From assembly GCF_030015065.1 (NCBI RefSeq), contig NZ_JAIVFN010000010.1, forward strand, positions 1-63,342: DNA of 63,342 nucleotides. The letters are read 5' to 3'. The translations under genes and the position numbers were made by a program. This document shows, piece after piece, positions 12,406 through 18,672 of this stretch. Under the pieces are notes generated by a model that saw only the letters and a list, made by a program, of their open reading frames with translations, was not told the DNA's origin and did no database searches. Every line of letters begins with the position of its first letter. Position 1 is the stretch's first letter. The DNA is from Xanthobacter autotrophicus. Lineage in GTDB: Bacteria > Pseudomonadota > Alphaproteobacteria > Rhizobiales > Xanthobacteraceae.

Positions 12406-12951
12406 TCATCGGCGGGAATTGCCGACCTTGGCCGACATGGCCTTGACCGCGCGGTGCAGGAGCACGCGGATCGCGGTGGGTGACAGGCCCGAGCGCAGCG
12501 AAACTTCGGCCACCGACTGTCCTTCGATCTTCACCGTGCGCACGATGTCGCGGGAGCGCTGGGGCAGGCCGTCCAGGAGCCGCTCCAGGTCGAGCCGCGC
12601 GCTGGCAGGTGTCTCCTCATCCGCTCCGGCGATATCCTCGATCTCCTCCACCGGGCTTGATGCACTCCGGCGCGCCGCCCGGAGATGGTCAATGAGCTTG
12701 TATCGGGCGATGGCGAAGAACCAGGCCGCGAACGGCCGCTGTGGGTCATAGGTGGCGCGGCGTTCGTGGATGGCGATGAGCGTGTCCTGCACCAGATCTT
12801 CCACTGACGCATCCCGGCCGAGCCGACGTGCGAAATAGCTGCGGAGGGTCGCCGCCAGGGCCTTCAGGAGGGCGCGATAGGCTGCCTCGTCGCCCGCTTG
12901 GGCGGCGATCATCAGGGCGTCGAGTGGCGGGTTTGGCGCCGACACGTCCAT
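12406..12951 (-). CDS. ECF RNA polymerase sigma factor, NrsF-associated (module 1)
   Basis: 181 residues starting MDVSAPNPPLDALMIAAQAG; the ATG at 12951 is chosen for its GGAGCGGAG ribosome site and family-like length. Region 2 is YRALLKALAATLRSYFARRL through DLVQDTLIAIHERRATYDPQ and FAAWFFAIARYKLIDHLR. Region 4 is RSRDIVRTVKIEGQSVAEVS with the helix-turn-helix LRSGLSPTAIRVLLHRAVKA. It resembles Caulobacter SigF-type ECF factors. The cognate NrsF gene lies upstream on the same strand, the reverse of the sigma-first order in module 2. Confidence 0.88.
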   Translation of the reverse strand: MDVSAPNPPLDALMIAAQAGDEAAYRALLKALAATLRSYFARRLGRDASVEDLVQDTLIAIHERRATYDPQRPFAAWFFAIARYKLIDHLRAARRSASSPVEEIEDIAGADEETPASARLDLERLLDGLPQRSRDIVRTVKIEGQSVAEVSLRSGLSPTAIRVLLHRAVKAMSAKVGNSRR

Positions 12952-13023
12952 CTCCGCTCCAGATCCGCGCGCGACGAAGATCCCTACAGCCTGTGGGCCG
13001 CTGGAGACCGTCGCGCTTGGCCC

Positions 13024-13065
13024 AACGATCCAATGCCCAACGATCAAACTTATTCTAGAACGATC
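13024..13065. repeat. Three direct AACGATC repeats upstream of sigma gene
   Basis: AACGATC occurs at 13024-13030, 13039-13045 and 13059-13065, the first two within a longer CCCAACGATCCAATG-like repeat. They lie in the 162-base gap between nrsF and the sigma gene it precedes. They could be regulator half-sites or a chance expansion; nothing else identifies them. Confidence 0.35.
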
Positions 13066-13113
13066 GCCCTAAAACACAAGCGGGCCACGACCAATGAACG
13101 GCGCGGCCAAGCC

Positions 13114-13794
13114 TTACCACCGCAGCAGGCGAGGCCCCAGAAGCGCGCCGAGCACACCGGTGAGGGCAATGCCCGCGCCGTACCACAAGGTGACGAAGGG
13201 CAGCGCCGTCTCGTCGCAGGCGATCGCGTAGATGCTGGCGGAAAGCGCGCCGGCCGTCACGCCCACGGCGGCGCCTGCAAGGCGCAGCCGCGTGGGGGCC
13301 ATCTGGCGCATGGCATACATGCCGGCAGCCAGGATGGGCAGCGCGAGCAGCATGATGAGCGCCGTGCAGTGGTCCAGCGTGTGGCCGAGGAGCAGCGGCC
13401 GGATGGCGTCCCGCGGCGCGGTGGCGAGTTGGACGCTCGCGAGCAGGGCCATGGTGCCGGCCACGGCGATCCCCACCGCATAGCCGCGACCAGCCGCAGC
13501 ACCCGGCCGGCCCAGCCGGTCGACGGCCATCAGCCCGGCCACCGCGAGGCCGAACGGGAAGATGAGCTTGATCCAGAACGACGCGGTGGCGAGGGCCGAG
13601 GCCATGTCCGGGCGCAGGCCGAGCAGCTCCAGCATGGCCGCCGCGGACACCGCGCTTCCGAAGGCGAACGCCAGGGCCAGCGTGCGGCGCACGGATGGGA
13701 CGGGTGTGGCCGAAAGATCCCCCGCGAGAGTGTCGATCAGTGCATCCGTTGAGATGCCCTTTTGCCCTCCAGCGAAGCGCACGCCGTTGCGCAT
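13114..13794 (-). CDS. NrsF/DUF1109 membrane anti-sigma factor (module 1)
   Basis: 226 residues. A cytoplasmic N-terminus (TDALIDTLAGDLSATPVPSV) is followed by six membrane helices and the family end GPRLLRW. Two cysteines, Cys143 (LDHCTALIM) and Cys193 (YAIACDETA), stand 50 residues apart. In Caulobacter NrsF two cysteines at the matching places are needed to release the sigma factor when heavy metals or oxidants are sensed. The protein should hold the adjacent ECF factor at the membrane until its periplasmic face is modified. It is divergent from nothing: the CGNR gene upstream is on the same strand, about 150 bases away. Confidence 0.85.
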   Translation of the reverse strand: MRNGVRFAGGQKGISTDALIDTLAGDLSATPVPSVRRTLALAFAFGSAVSAAAMLELLGLRPDMASALATASFWIKLIFPFGLAVAGLMAVDRLGRPGAAAGRGYAVGIAVAGTMALLASVQLATAPRDAIRPLLLGHTLDHCTALIMLLALPILAAGMYAMRQMAPTRLRLAGAAVGVTAGALSASIYAIACDETALPFVTLWYGAGIALTGVLGALLGPRLLRW

Positions 13795-13945
13795 CGTGAA
13801 CCCGCCTTCCAGTTAGACGCTTGGCTGAGGAAGAACGCCCATCAATGAGCCCCTCAAGCCACGCGCCAAAGCGAAAATCATGTCAAATCATCCATCCGGG
13901 GTGCGGCGAAAGCAAGGACCGGCCCGGCGAGGGGCGCTGACAAGA

Positions 13946-14536
13946 TCAGGAGCATTCCAGCTTCGCGGCGCGCATGCGGTGACTGCGCACCTTGTGCCGG
14001 TTGCCGCAGGCGGACATGGAGCACCAGCGCCGGGTCCCGTTCCGTGCGGTGTCGTAGAAAATCAGGCTGCATTCCGGGTTGGCGCAGTGCCGTAGGCGCG
14101 CCGTCTCGTGCTGGGCCGCGAAGTCCGCGAAGTCCGCGGCGATGGCCGCCAGCGGGTCCATGTCGCCCGCCTCTTGCCGCTCCACCAGAAGTCCGCCGTC
14201 GCGCCAGGAGAGCCGTGGCGGCGTCGCGCCGGCTGCCAGATATTGATTGACCAGATCCAGGTCCGAGGCGGTGGGACGGCTGCCTGTCTGCAACGCGTCG
14301 AACAGGCGCGCGAGGGCCGCCCGCAAGGCATGCACCGCTGCCAGATCGGCACCGGCCGCGCCTTTGCGTCCTGCTCCCGCCTTGAGGCCGGCAGCGGCGA
14401 GCCATCTCGTCCACCCCTCAGGCGTCGCCAGGAAATCCCCCAGGGCCACCGGCGCGGAGTTCGCGAAATCGATCCAGAGGCGGCTGCCCAGAAAGGGCAT
14501 GCCATCCCGGAAATCGCTGTCCTGCGGTGTGGTCAA
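13946..14536 (-). CDS. ABATE/CGNR zinc-finger regulator
   Basis: 196 residues. Residues 1-140 form the ABATE domain (RLWIDFANSAPVALGDFLAT, LRAALARLFDALQTG). The C-terminal zinc finger is CANPECSLIFYDTARNGTRR followed by WCSMSACGNRHKVRSHR, with the four Cys ligands and the name-giving CGNR. The start is TTG at 14536 with an AAAGGA ribosome site. CGNR proteins are stress- or substrate-responsive DNA-binding regulators. This one is transcribed away from the alpha/beta hydrolase pair, and an inverted repeat lies in the shared intergenic region, so it is the obvious candidate regulator of those hydrolases. Confidence 0.85.
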   Translation of the reverse strand: MTTPQDSDFRDGMPFLGSRLWIDFANSAPVALGDFLATPEGWTRWLAAAGLKAGAGRKGAAGADLAAVHALRAALARLFDALQTGSRPTASDLDLVNQYLAAGATPPRLSWRDGGLLVERQEAGDMDPLAAIAADFADFAAQHETARLRHCANPECSLIFYDTARNGTRRWCSMSACGNRHKVRSHRMRAAKLECS

Positions 14537-14649
14537 GGCCCGTGTCCTTTCTCAACAGGCGCCTCAAGGGGCACTGTAACCGGGAAGATAGTCCGTCACA
14601 GGTTTGGCACAAGGCCATGGTGTGCGGCGATGAATCCATTAAAAACAGT

Positions 14650-14677
14650 TTGACAGGTTACATTGGTCGTGTAACTC
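14650..14677 (+). promoter_or_regulatory. Candidate promoter with internal operator palindrome
   Basis: TTGACA at 14650-14655 is followed after 16 bases by a weak -10 (TAACTC, 14672-14677). The spacer holds the perfect inverted repeat GTTACA-N7-TGTAAC (14657-14675). A protein bound there would occlude RNA polymerase on the hydrolase gene at 14715 and could also act on the divergent CGNR gene. Confidence 0.45.
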
Positions 14678-14714
14678 GTTCGGAGGCATTAAGCCAGTTA
14701 CGAAAGGCCCCCAA

Positions 14715-15644
14715 ATGTTGAATGCGATTCTCCAGGCCGTCCGTCCCGCCGCGGCTGGATCTCTCCCGGTGGCAGAGGTGTCCTATCGCCGGGCAGCGAT
14801 CGGCGGCCTCGACATCTTCTATCGGGATGCGGGACCGGCCGACGCGCCGGTGATCGTGCTGCTGCACGGCTTTCCGTCCTCCTCCCACATGTTCCGCGAT
14901 CTCATTCCCGCACTGGCCGACCGCTACCGCGTGATCGCGCCCGACTATCCGGGCTTCGGTTATTCCAGCGCGCCGGCGCCCGAGGATTTCGCCTACAGCT
15001 TCGATGCCCTCGCGGACGTGGTGGAGAAGCTGCTCGCCGACCTCAGCGTGCACCGTTATGTGCTCTACATGCAGGACTTTGGCGGACCGGTGGGCATGCG
15101 CATCGCCGCCCGCCATCCGGAGCGGGTCATCGGCCTGATCGTGCAGAATGCGGTGGCGAACCTGGAAGGCTTCGCCGCCAGCGCGGCAGGCGCCTTCGGA
15201 CCCTATTGGGCCGACCGCAATGGCGAGACGGAGAAGCCGGTCCGCGGCTTTCTCACCGCCGAGACCACGCGCTTCCAGTATGAGCACGGCTCATCCGCCC
15301 GCGCGGATCGCGTCAGCCCGGATGCCTGGCAGCACGACCAGTGGCTGCTCGACCGCCCCGGCAACGACCGGATCCAGCTGGAGCTGCTCTACCGCTACCA
15401 GGACAATGTGGGCGCCTATCCGCAGTGGCAGGCCTATCTGCGCGCCTACCAGCCGAACATCCTCGTGACCTGGGGCGACAACGACCCCTTCTTCACCGCC
15501 GCCGGCCGCGACCTGTTCAAGGCGCTGGTGCCGGCCACCGAGGTGCACTCCTACGAGGCCGGTCATTTCGCGCTGGAGACCCACGGGCCGGAGATCGCGG
15601 GCGCCATCCGCGCCTTCCTCGCCCGCGTGGCGCCGGCCGCCTGA
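14715..15644 (+). CDS. Alpha/beta hydrolase with Asp nucleophile (epoxide hydrolase/dehalogenase-like), cytosolic
   Basis: 309 residues. The oxyanion motif [15 protein letters not shown] (51-65) and the nucleophile elbow MQDFGGPVG, with Asp121 in place of the usual Ser, place it with epoxide hydrolases and haloalkane dehalogenases. The acid is in WGDNDPFF and the catalytic His is His284 (AGHFALETH). There is no signal peptide. The next gene is a paralog with the same motifs but an export signal. Substrate cannot be deduced: the cap region (about 150-230) differs from well-known members. Confidence 0.82.
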   Translation: MLNAILQAVRPAAAGSLPVAEVSYRRAAIGGLDIFYRDAGPADAPVIVLLHGFPSSSHMFRDLIPALADRYRVIAPDYPGFGYSSAPAPEDFAYSFDALADVVEKLLADLSVHRYVLYMQDFGGPVGMRIAARHPERVIGLIVQNAVANLEGFAASAAGAFGPYWADRNGETEKPVRGFLTAETTRFQYEHGSSARADRVSPDAWQHDQWLLDRPGNDRIQLELLYRYQDNVGAYPQWQAYLRAYQPNILVTWGDNDPFFTAAGRDLFKALVPATEVHSYEAGHFALETHGPEIAGAIRAFLARVAPAA

Positions 15645-15730
15645 GCTGTTCGCAAACGCCCTCGCACACCGCCTGCCGCCGCGCCTACTGATCCCGGCGC
15701 GGCGGCCCCTGCCTCCCGCGGAGTCTTCCG

Positions 15731-16732
15731 ATGCCTTCCCTGTCCCGCACGCTGCTCGCCATCGGGGCGACGGCGCTCTGTCTCGGCCTGACACTTCCTG
15801 CCGCCCGATCCGCCCCGCCGGCTCCCGTGCCGGGCGCGTTGCAGCCTGCTCTTTCACCGACCGTCCATTACCGGTCAAAGGCCATCGACGGCATCGACGT
15901 CTTCTATCGCGAGGCGGGACCTGTTGACGCGCCCGTGCTCCTGCTGCTGCACGGCTTTCCCTCGTCCTCGCACATGTTCCGCAACCTCATCCCGTTGCTG
16001 GCGGATCGCTACCGGGTGATCGCGCCCGACTATCCCGGCTTCGGCCACAGTGCCGTGCCGGATCGCGCCCGGTTTTCCTACGGGTTTGCCGCCTATGCCG
16101 GCCTCGTGGACCGGCTGATGGGCGAACTCCAGGCCAGCTCGTATGCCCTCTATGTGATGGATTACGGCGCTCCCGTCGGCTACCGGCTGGCCCTCATGCA
16201 TCCCGAGCGGGTGACCGCGCTGGTGGTGCAGAACGGCAACGCCTACGAGGAGGGCCTCAGCCCGTTCTGGACGCCGCTGAAGGCCTATTGGGCGGACGGC
16301 TCGCAGGCGAACCGCAATGCCCTGCGTGCGGGGCTGACGCGAGATGCAACACGCGCGCAATACGTCAACGGTGTCTCGGATGTTTCAAAGGTCGATCCCG
16401 ATACCTGGCTGGTGGACCAGGCCCTGCTCGATCGGCCGGGGGTGGACGAGATCATGCTCGACCTGTTTAAGGACTACGCAAGCAACGTCGTGCTCTATCC
16501 CGTCTTCCACGCCTTCTTCCGCGACCGTCACCCGCCCACCCTCATCGTGTGGGGCGCCAACGACGAGATCTTTCCCGCCGCGGGGGCACAGGCCTATCTG
16601 AAAGACCTGCCCAAGGCGGAACTGCATCTGCTCGACAGCGGACATTTCGCGCTGGAGGACAAGGGCTCCGAAATCGCGATGCTGATGCGTGATTTTCTCG
16701 CCCGTTCCCTGCCGGCGAAGGGGGCGCACTGA
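15731..16732 (+). CDS. Alpha/beta hydrolase with Asp nucleophile, exported paralog
   Basis: 333 residues. A signal peptide ([20 protein letters not shown], cleavage probably after about 27) precedes a catalytic domain closely related to that of the preceding gene: [15 protein letters not shown] (74-88), nucleophile elbow VMDYGAPVG with Asp144, and His305 (SGHFALEDK). The two genes are 86 bases apart and share whole blocks such as [14 protein letters not shown], so they arose by duplication followed by gain or loss of the export signal. A strong terminator follows. A detoxifying role split between cytosol and periplasm is plausible but inferred. Confidence 0.82.
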   Translation: MPSLSRTLLAIGATALCLGLTLPAARSAPPAPVPGALQPALSPTVHYRSKAIDGIDVFYREAGPVDAPVLLLLHGFPSSSHMFRNLIPLLADRYRVIAPDYPGFGHSAVPDRARFSYGFAAYAGLVDRLMGELQASSYALYVMDYGAPVGYRLALMHPERVTALVVQNGNAYEEGLSPFWTPLKAYWADGSQANRNALRAGLTRDATRAQYVNGVSDVSKVDPDTWLVDQALLDRPGVDEIMLDLFKDYASNVVLYPVFHAFFRDRHPPTLIVWGANDEIFPAAGAQAYLKDLPKAELHLLDSGHFALEDKGSEIAMLMRDFLARSLPAKGAH

Positions 16733-16743
16733 GCGACCCGACC

Positions 16744-16779
16744 AGGGCCGCCTGCACCGGGTGTGAAGGCGGCCCTTTG
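16744..16779. terminator. Rho-independent terminator, probably bidirectional
   Basis: Perfect 10-bp stem AGGGCCGCCT (16744-16753) / AGGCGGCCCT (16767-16776) ending in TTT. It separates the hydrolase pair (plus) from the converging nrsF gene (minus). Confidence 0.75.
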
Positions 16780-16796
16780 AGTTCAGCGGAGCGACC

Positions 16797-17438
16797 TCAC
16801 CAGCGCAGCAGCTTCGGCCCCATGGCCCAGCCGAACACGGTGACGAGGGCGATGCCCGTCGCGTACCACACGCCCACATAGACCGGCGTGTCGTTGAGGC
16901 AGTAGGAGGCGTAGGCGAGGGCGCCGATGCCGCCCGCAACCAGTCCCAGAAGCGCCCCGCAATAAGGCAGTTCGGTCGGCACCGCCTCGCGCAGCACCAG
17001 GGTGAGCAGCACCAGCGGGATGGCCGAGAGCAGCGGAATGGCCACCACGCACAGGCGCCACTCGCGGAACATGACCACCTCGTACCACCGCGACGGTGCA
17101 ATCGACGCAAGCTGTACGCCTGCCGCGAACCACACCAGCCCCAAAGGCACCAGCACGAACAGCAGCGTGCCCGAGCGGGTGTTGCCGGCGCGCGCGGCCC
17201 GGCGCAGCCCGTAGGCCGCGATGGCGACCACGGCGGCGAGAAAGCCGATCTTCAGGAAAAAACCGGGCGTGTGGACGGCCTCCACGATATCAGGACGCAG
17301 GCCGAGGGTGAGCATGCACACCAGCGCCGCCGCCGCCAGCGATCCGAACACGGCAAGCGCCACGATGCGATCCTGCCGGCGGGGGTCCACGGCCTCGACG
17401 CGGGTCGAGAGGAAGTCGATGAGGTCATCGGTATTCAT
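16797..17438 (-). CDS. NrsF/DUF1109 membrane anti-sigma factor (module 2)
   Basis: 213 residues, six membrane helices, N-terminal cytoplasmic stretch MNTDDLIDFLSTRVEAVDPR and family end GPKLLRW. Cys130 (EWRLCVVAI) and Cys180 (YASYCLNDT) are 50 residues apart, the same spacing as in module 1 and at positions almost identical to those I recall for Caulobacter NrsF (131 and 181). The start codon overlaps the stop of the sigma gene (ATGA-type), so anti-sigma and sigma are made in fixed ratio. Confidence 0.87.
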   Translation of the reverse strand: MNTDDLIDFLSTRVEAVDPRRQDRIVALAVFGSLAAAALVCMLTLGLRPDIVEAVHTPGFFLKIGFLAAVVAIAAYGLRRAARAGNTRSGTLLFVLVPLGLVWFAAGVQLASIAPSRWYEVVMFREWRLCVVAIPLLSAIPLVLLTLVLREAVPTELPYCGALLGLVAGGIGALAYASYCLNDTPVYVGVWYATGIALVTVFGWAMGPKLLRW

Positions 17439-17992
17439 GGGCGTGCCTCCGACAGCACGACAGCGAGCCGCTTCATGCCGCGATGTATTCCGATCTTCAC
17501 CGCCGCATCGGACATGCCGATGCGCGCGGCCGCTTCCGCGATGCTGAGGCCCTCGATCTTCACGTATTCGATGGGAAGGCGGAAATGCCGCGGCAGTGTC
17601 GCCAGCGCCCGATGCAGCTCACGCGATGTGTCCACGGCGGAAAACCCGTCGTGCTCGTCGGCGAGATCATCCACTTCGTCGATCTGGACATGGTGCAGGG
17701 CCCGGGCATTGGCCCTGAGATAATCGATGAGCTTGTAGCGCGCGATGCCGTAGGTCCAGGCCAGCACCGGCGACGAGCCGTCATAGGTGTGACGCTTGGT
17801 GTGCAGGACGAGGAGCGTGTCCTGCACCAGGTCCTCGGCCTCGTCCGTGCCCGCGCCGGAGCGACGGAGCCGGTTGCGGAAATAGCTGCGCAGGCGGCCG
17901 GACATGTGGTGCAGCAGCGCCCGGTGCGCCGTGGCGTCGCCGGACTGGCTCGCCTGCATCAGCGCCTCGAGATCAGGTTCAGGACTGGTCAT
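17435..17992 (-). CDS. ECF RNA polymerase sigma factor, NrsF-associated (module 2)
   Basis: 185 residues from the ATG at 17992, chosen because GGGGAA lies just upstream; an ATG five codons earlier lacks a site. Region 2: RSYFRNRLRR...DLVQDTLLVLHTKRHTYDGS and WTYGIARYKLIDYLRANARA. Region 4: LPRHFRLPIEYVKIEGLSIA and helix-turn-helix AARIGMSDAAVKIGIHRGMK. It is a paralog of the factor in module 1. The divergent gene at 18257 has a good ECF-type promoter and is the most likely visible target of one or both factors. Confidence 0.88.
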   Translation of the reverse strand: MTSPEPDLEALMQASQSGDATAHRALLHHMSGRLRSYFRNRLRRSGAGTDEAEDLVQDTLLVLHTKRHTYDGSSPVLAWTYGIARYKLIDYLRANARALHHVQIDEVDDLADEHDGFSAVDTSRELHRALATLPRHFRLPIEYVKIEGLSIAEAAARIGMSDAAVKIGIHRGMKRLAVVLSEARP

Positions 17993-18154
17993 GAAGTTCC
18001 CCCTCATGCGGACGTCTTCGCCCCGGGGTGGTGGTGTGTTACGTCGCGTTCGATCACGAGACTGCGAGCACGTCGGCTGGAAGCATCAGATGAGAGGAAA
18101 GACTTCCCTGCGGCTCGTTCTATTCCCTTCATTTTGATTGATTTACCGAGGCTC

Positions 18155-18193
18155 TGGTCAAAAACAGTTGACCAGATGAAAAATGATCATCTG
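18155..18193. promoter_or_regulatory. Nested inverted repeats upstream of secreted-protein gene
   Basis: TGGTCAA (18155-18161) and TTGACCA (18168-18174) form a perfect 7-bp inverted repeat with 6-base spacing. CAGATG (18173-18178) and CATCTG (18188-18193) form a second that overlaps it and touches the -35 element. They may be an operator for a further regulator or a DNA structure. Confidence 0.45.
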
Positions 18194-18220
18194 TAACCTG
18201 AGTGGCACGATTTGCGGAAA
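18193..18220 (+). promoter_or_regulatory. ECF sigma-type promoter (GTAACC-N16-CGGAAA)
   Basis: GTAACC at 18193-18198 and CGGAAA at 18215-18220 are separated by 16 bases. This matches the -35/-10 pattern of SigF/NrsF-controlled promoters (GTAACC...CGAA) as recalled from Caulobacter. It lies about 40 bases ahead of the start codon at 18257 and next to the NrsF-linked sigma gene. Confidence 0.6.
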
Positions 18221-18256
18221 CCTCCATGTCAACGTTTTGAACATGGAGATTACATC

Positions 18257-18532
18257 ATGCGTAAGTCGATCCTTTCCCTCGCGATCCTCGCCGGGGCCCT
18301 CGCCTTCACCGCCGCTGCCCGGGCCGACGACAGCGTGACGGACGCCAACCGCGAGAGCATCCGCGTGGCGCGGGGCGTCACTGCCGAGCACGATGGTGCC
18401 CAGCGCGTTCTCGGCTACGGCAATCAGGTGCACACCGGCGGGTTCGCCGGCGCGCAGCACGGAGCGGCCGGCCTCTCCGCCAACGACGCGTTCCTGTTCG
18501 AACTCGGTGATCGCGGTCTCGGCCACAACTGA
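18257..18532 (+). CDS. Small exported protein of unknown function, probable ECF target
   Basis: 91 residues. The first 22 (MRKSILSLAILAGALAFTAA, then ARA) are a clear signal peptide. The mature part, about 68 residues, is Gly/His-containing (LGYGNQVHTGGFAGAQHGAA) without Cys and matches no family I know. The start is set by GGAG ahead of ATG 18257. It has its own ECF-type promoter and a strong terminator, so it is a single-gene unit. Because NrsF systems answer metal or oxidant stress, a small periplasmic protective or metal-binding protein is a reasonable guess only. Confidence 0.75.
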   Translation: MRKSILSLAILAGALAFTAAARADDSVTDANRESIRVARGVTAEHDGAQRVLGYGNQVHTGGFAGAQHGAAGLSANDAFLFELGDRGLGHN

Positions 18533-18597
18533 CCGCAGCCCGGCCGCGGTGGCAGGTCCGCCGCGACAGGTCCGCTACGGCCGGGGCTTCCTTCGAG

Positions 18598-18645
18598 GCC
18601 GGATCCGCTCAGGTTGGCGAAACCTGAACGGATCCGGCTTTCTTT
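18598..18645 (+). terminator. Strong rho-independent terminator
   Basis: Stem GCCGGATCCG/CGGATCCGGC (18598-18607 and 18629-18638) with an inner stem TCAGGTT/AACCTGA and a 5-base loop, followed by TTTCTTT. It ends the small exported-protein gene. Confidence 0.85.
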
Positions 18646-18672
18646 GTCGGATGGGTATGATGCCGGGAGTGG

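Noticed and set aside
14577-14598. GTAACC as an ECF promoter for the alpha/beta hydrolases
   Set aside because: No CGAA/CGGA-like -10 follows at 16 bases; the nearest CGTC is at 12. The TTGACA promoter closer to the gene is better.
18020-18050. GTAACA...CGAA on the minus strand as an autoregulatory promoter of the module 2 sigma gene
   Set aside because: Spacing is only 13 bases, three fewer than in the good site at 18193, so it is not supported.
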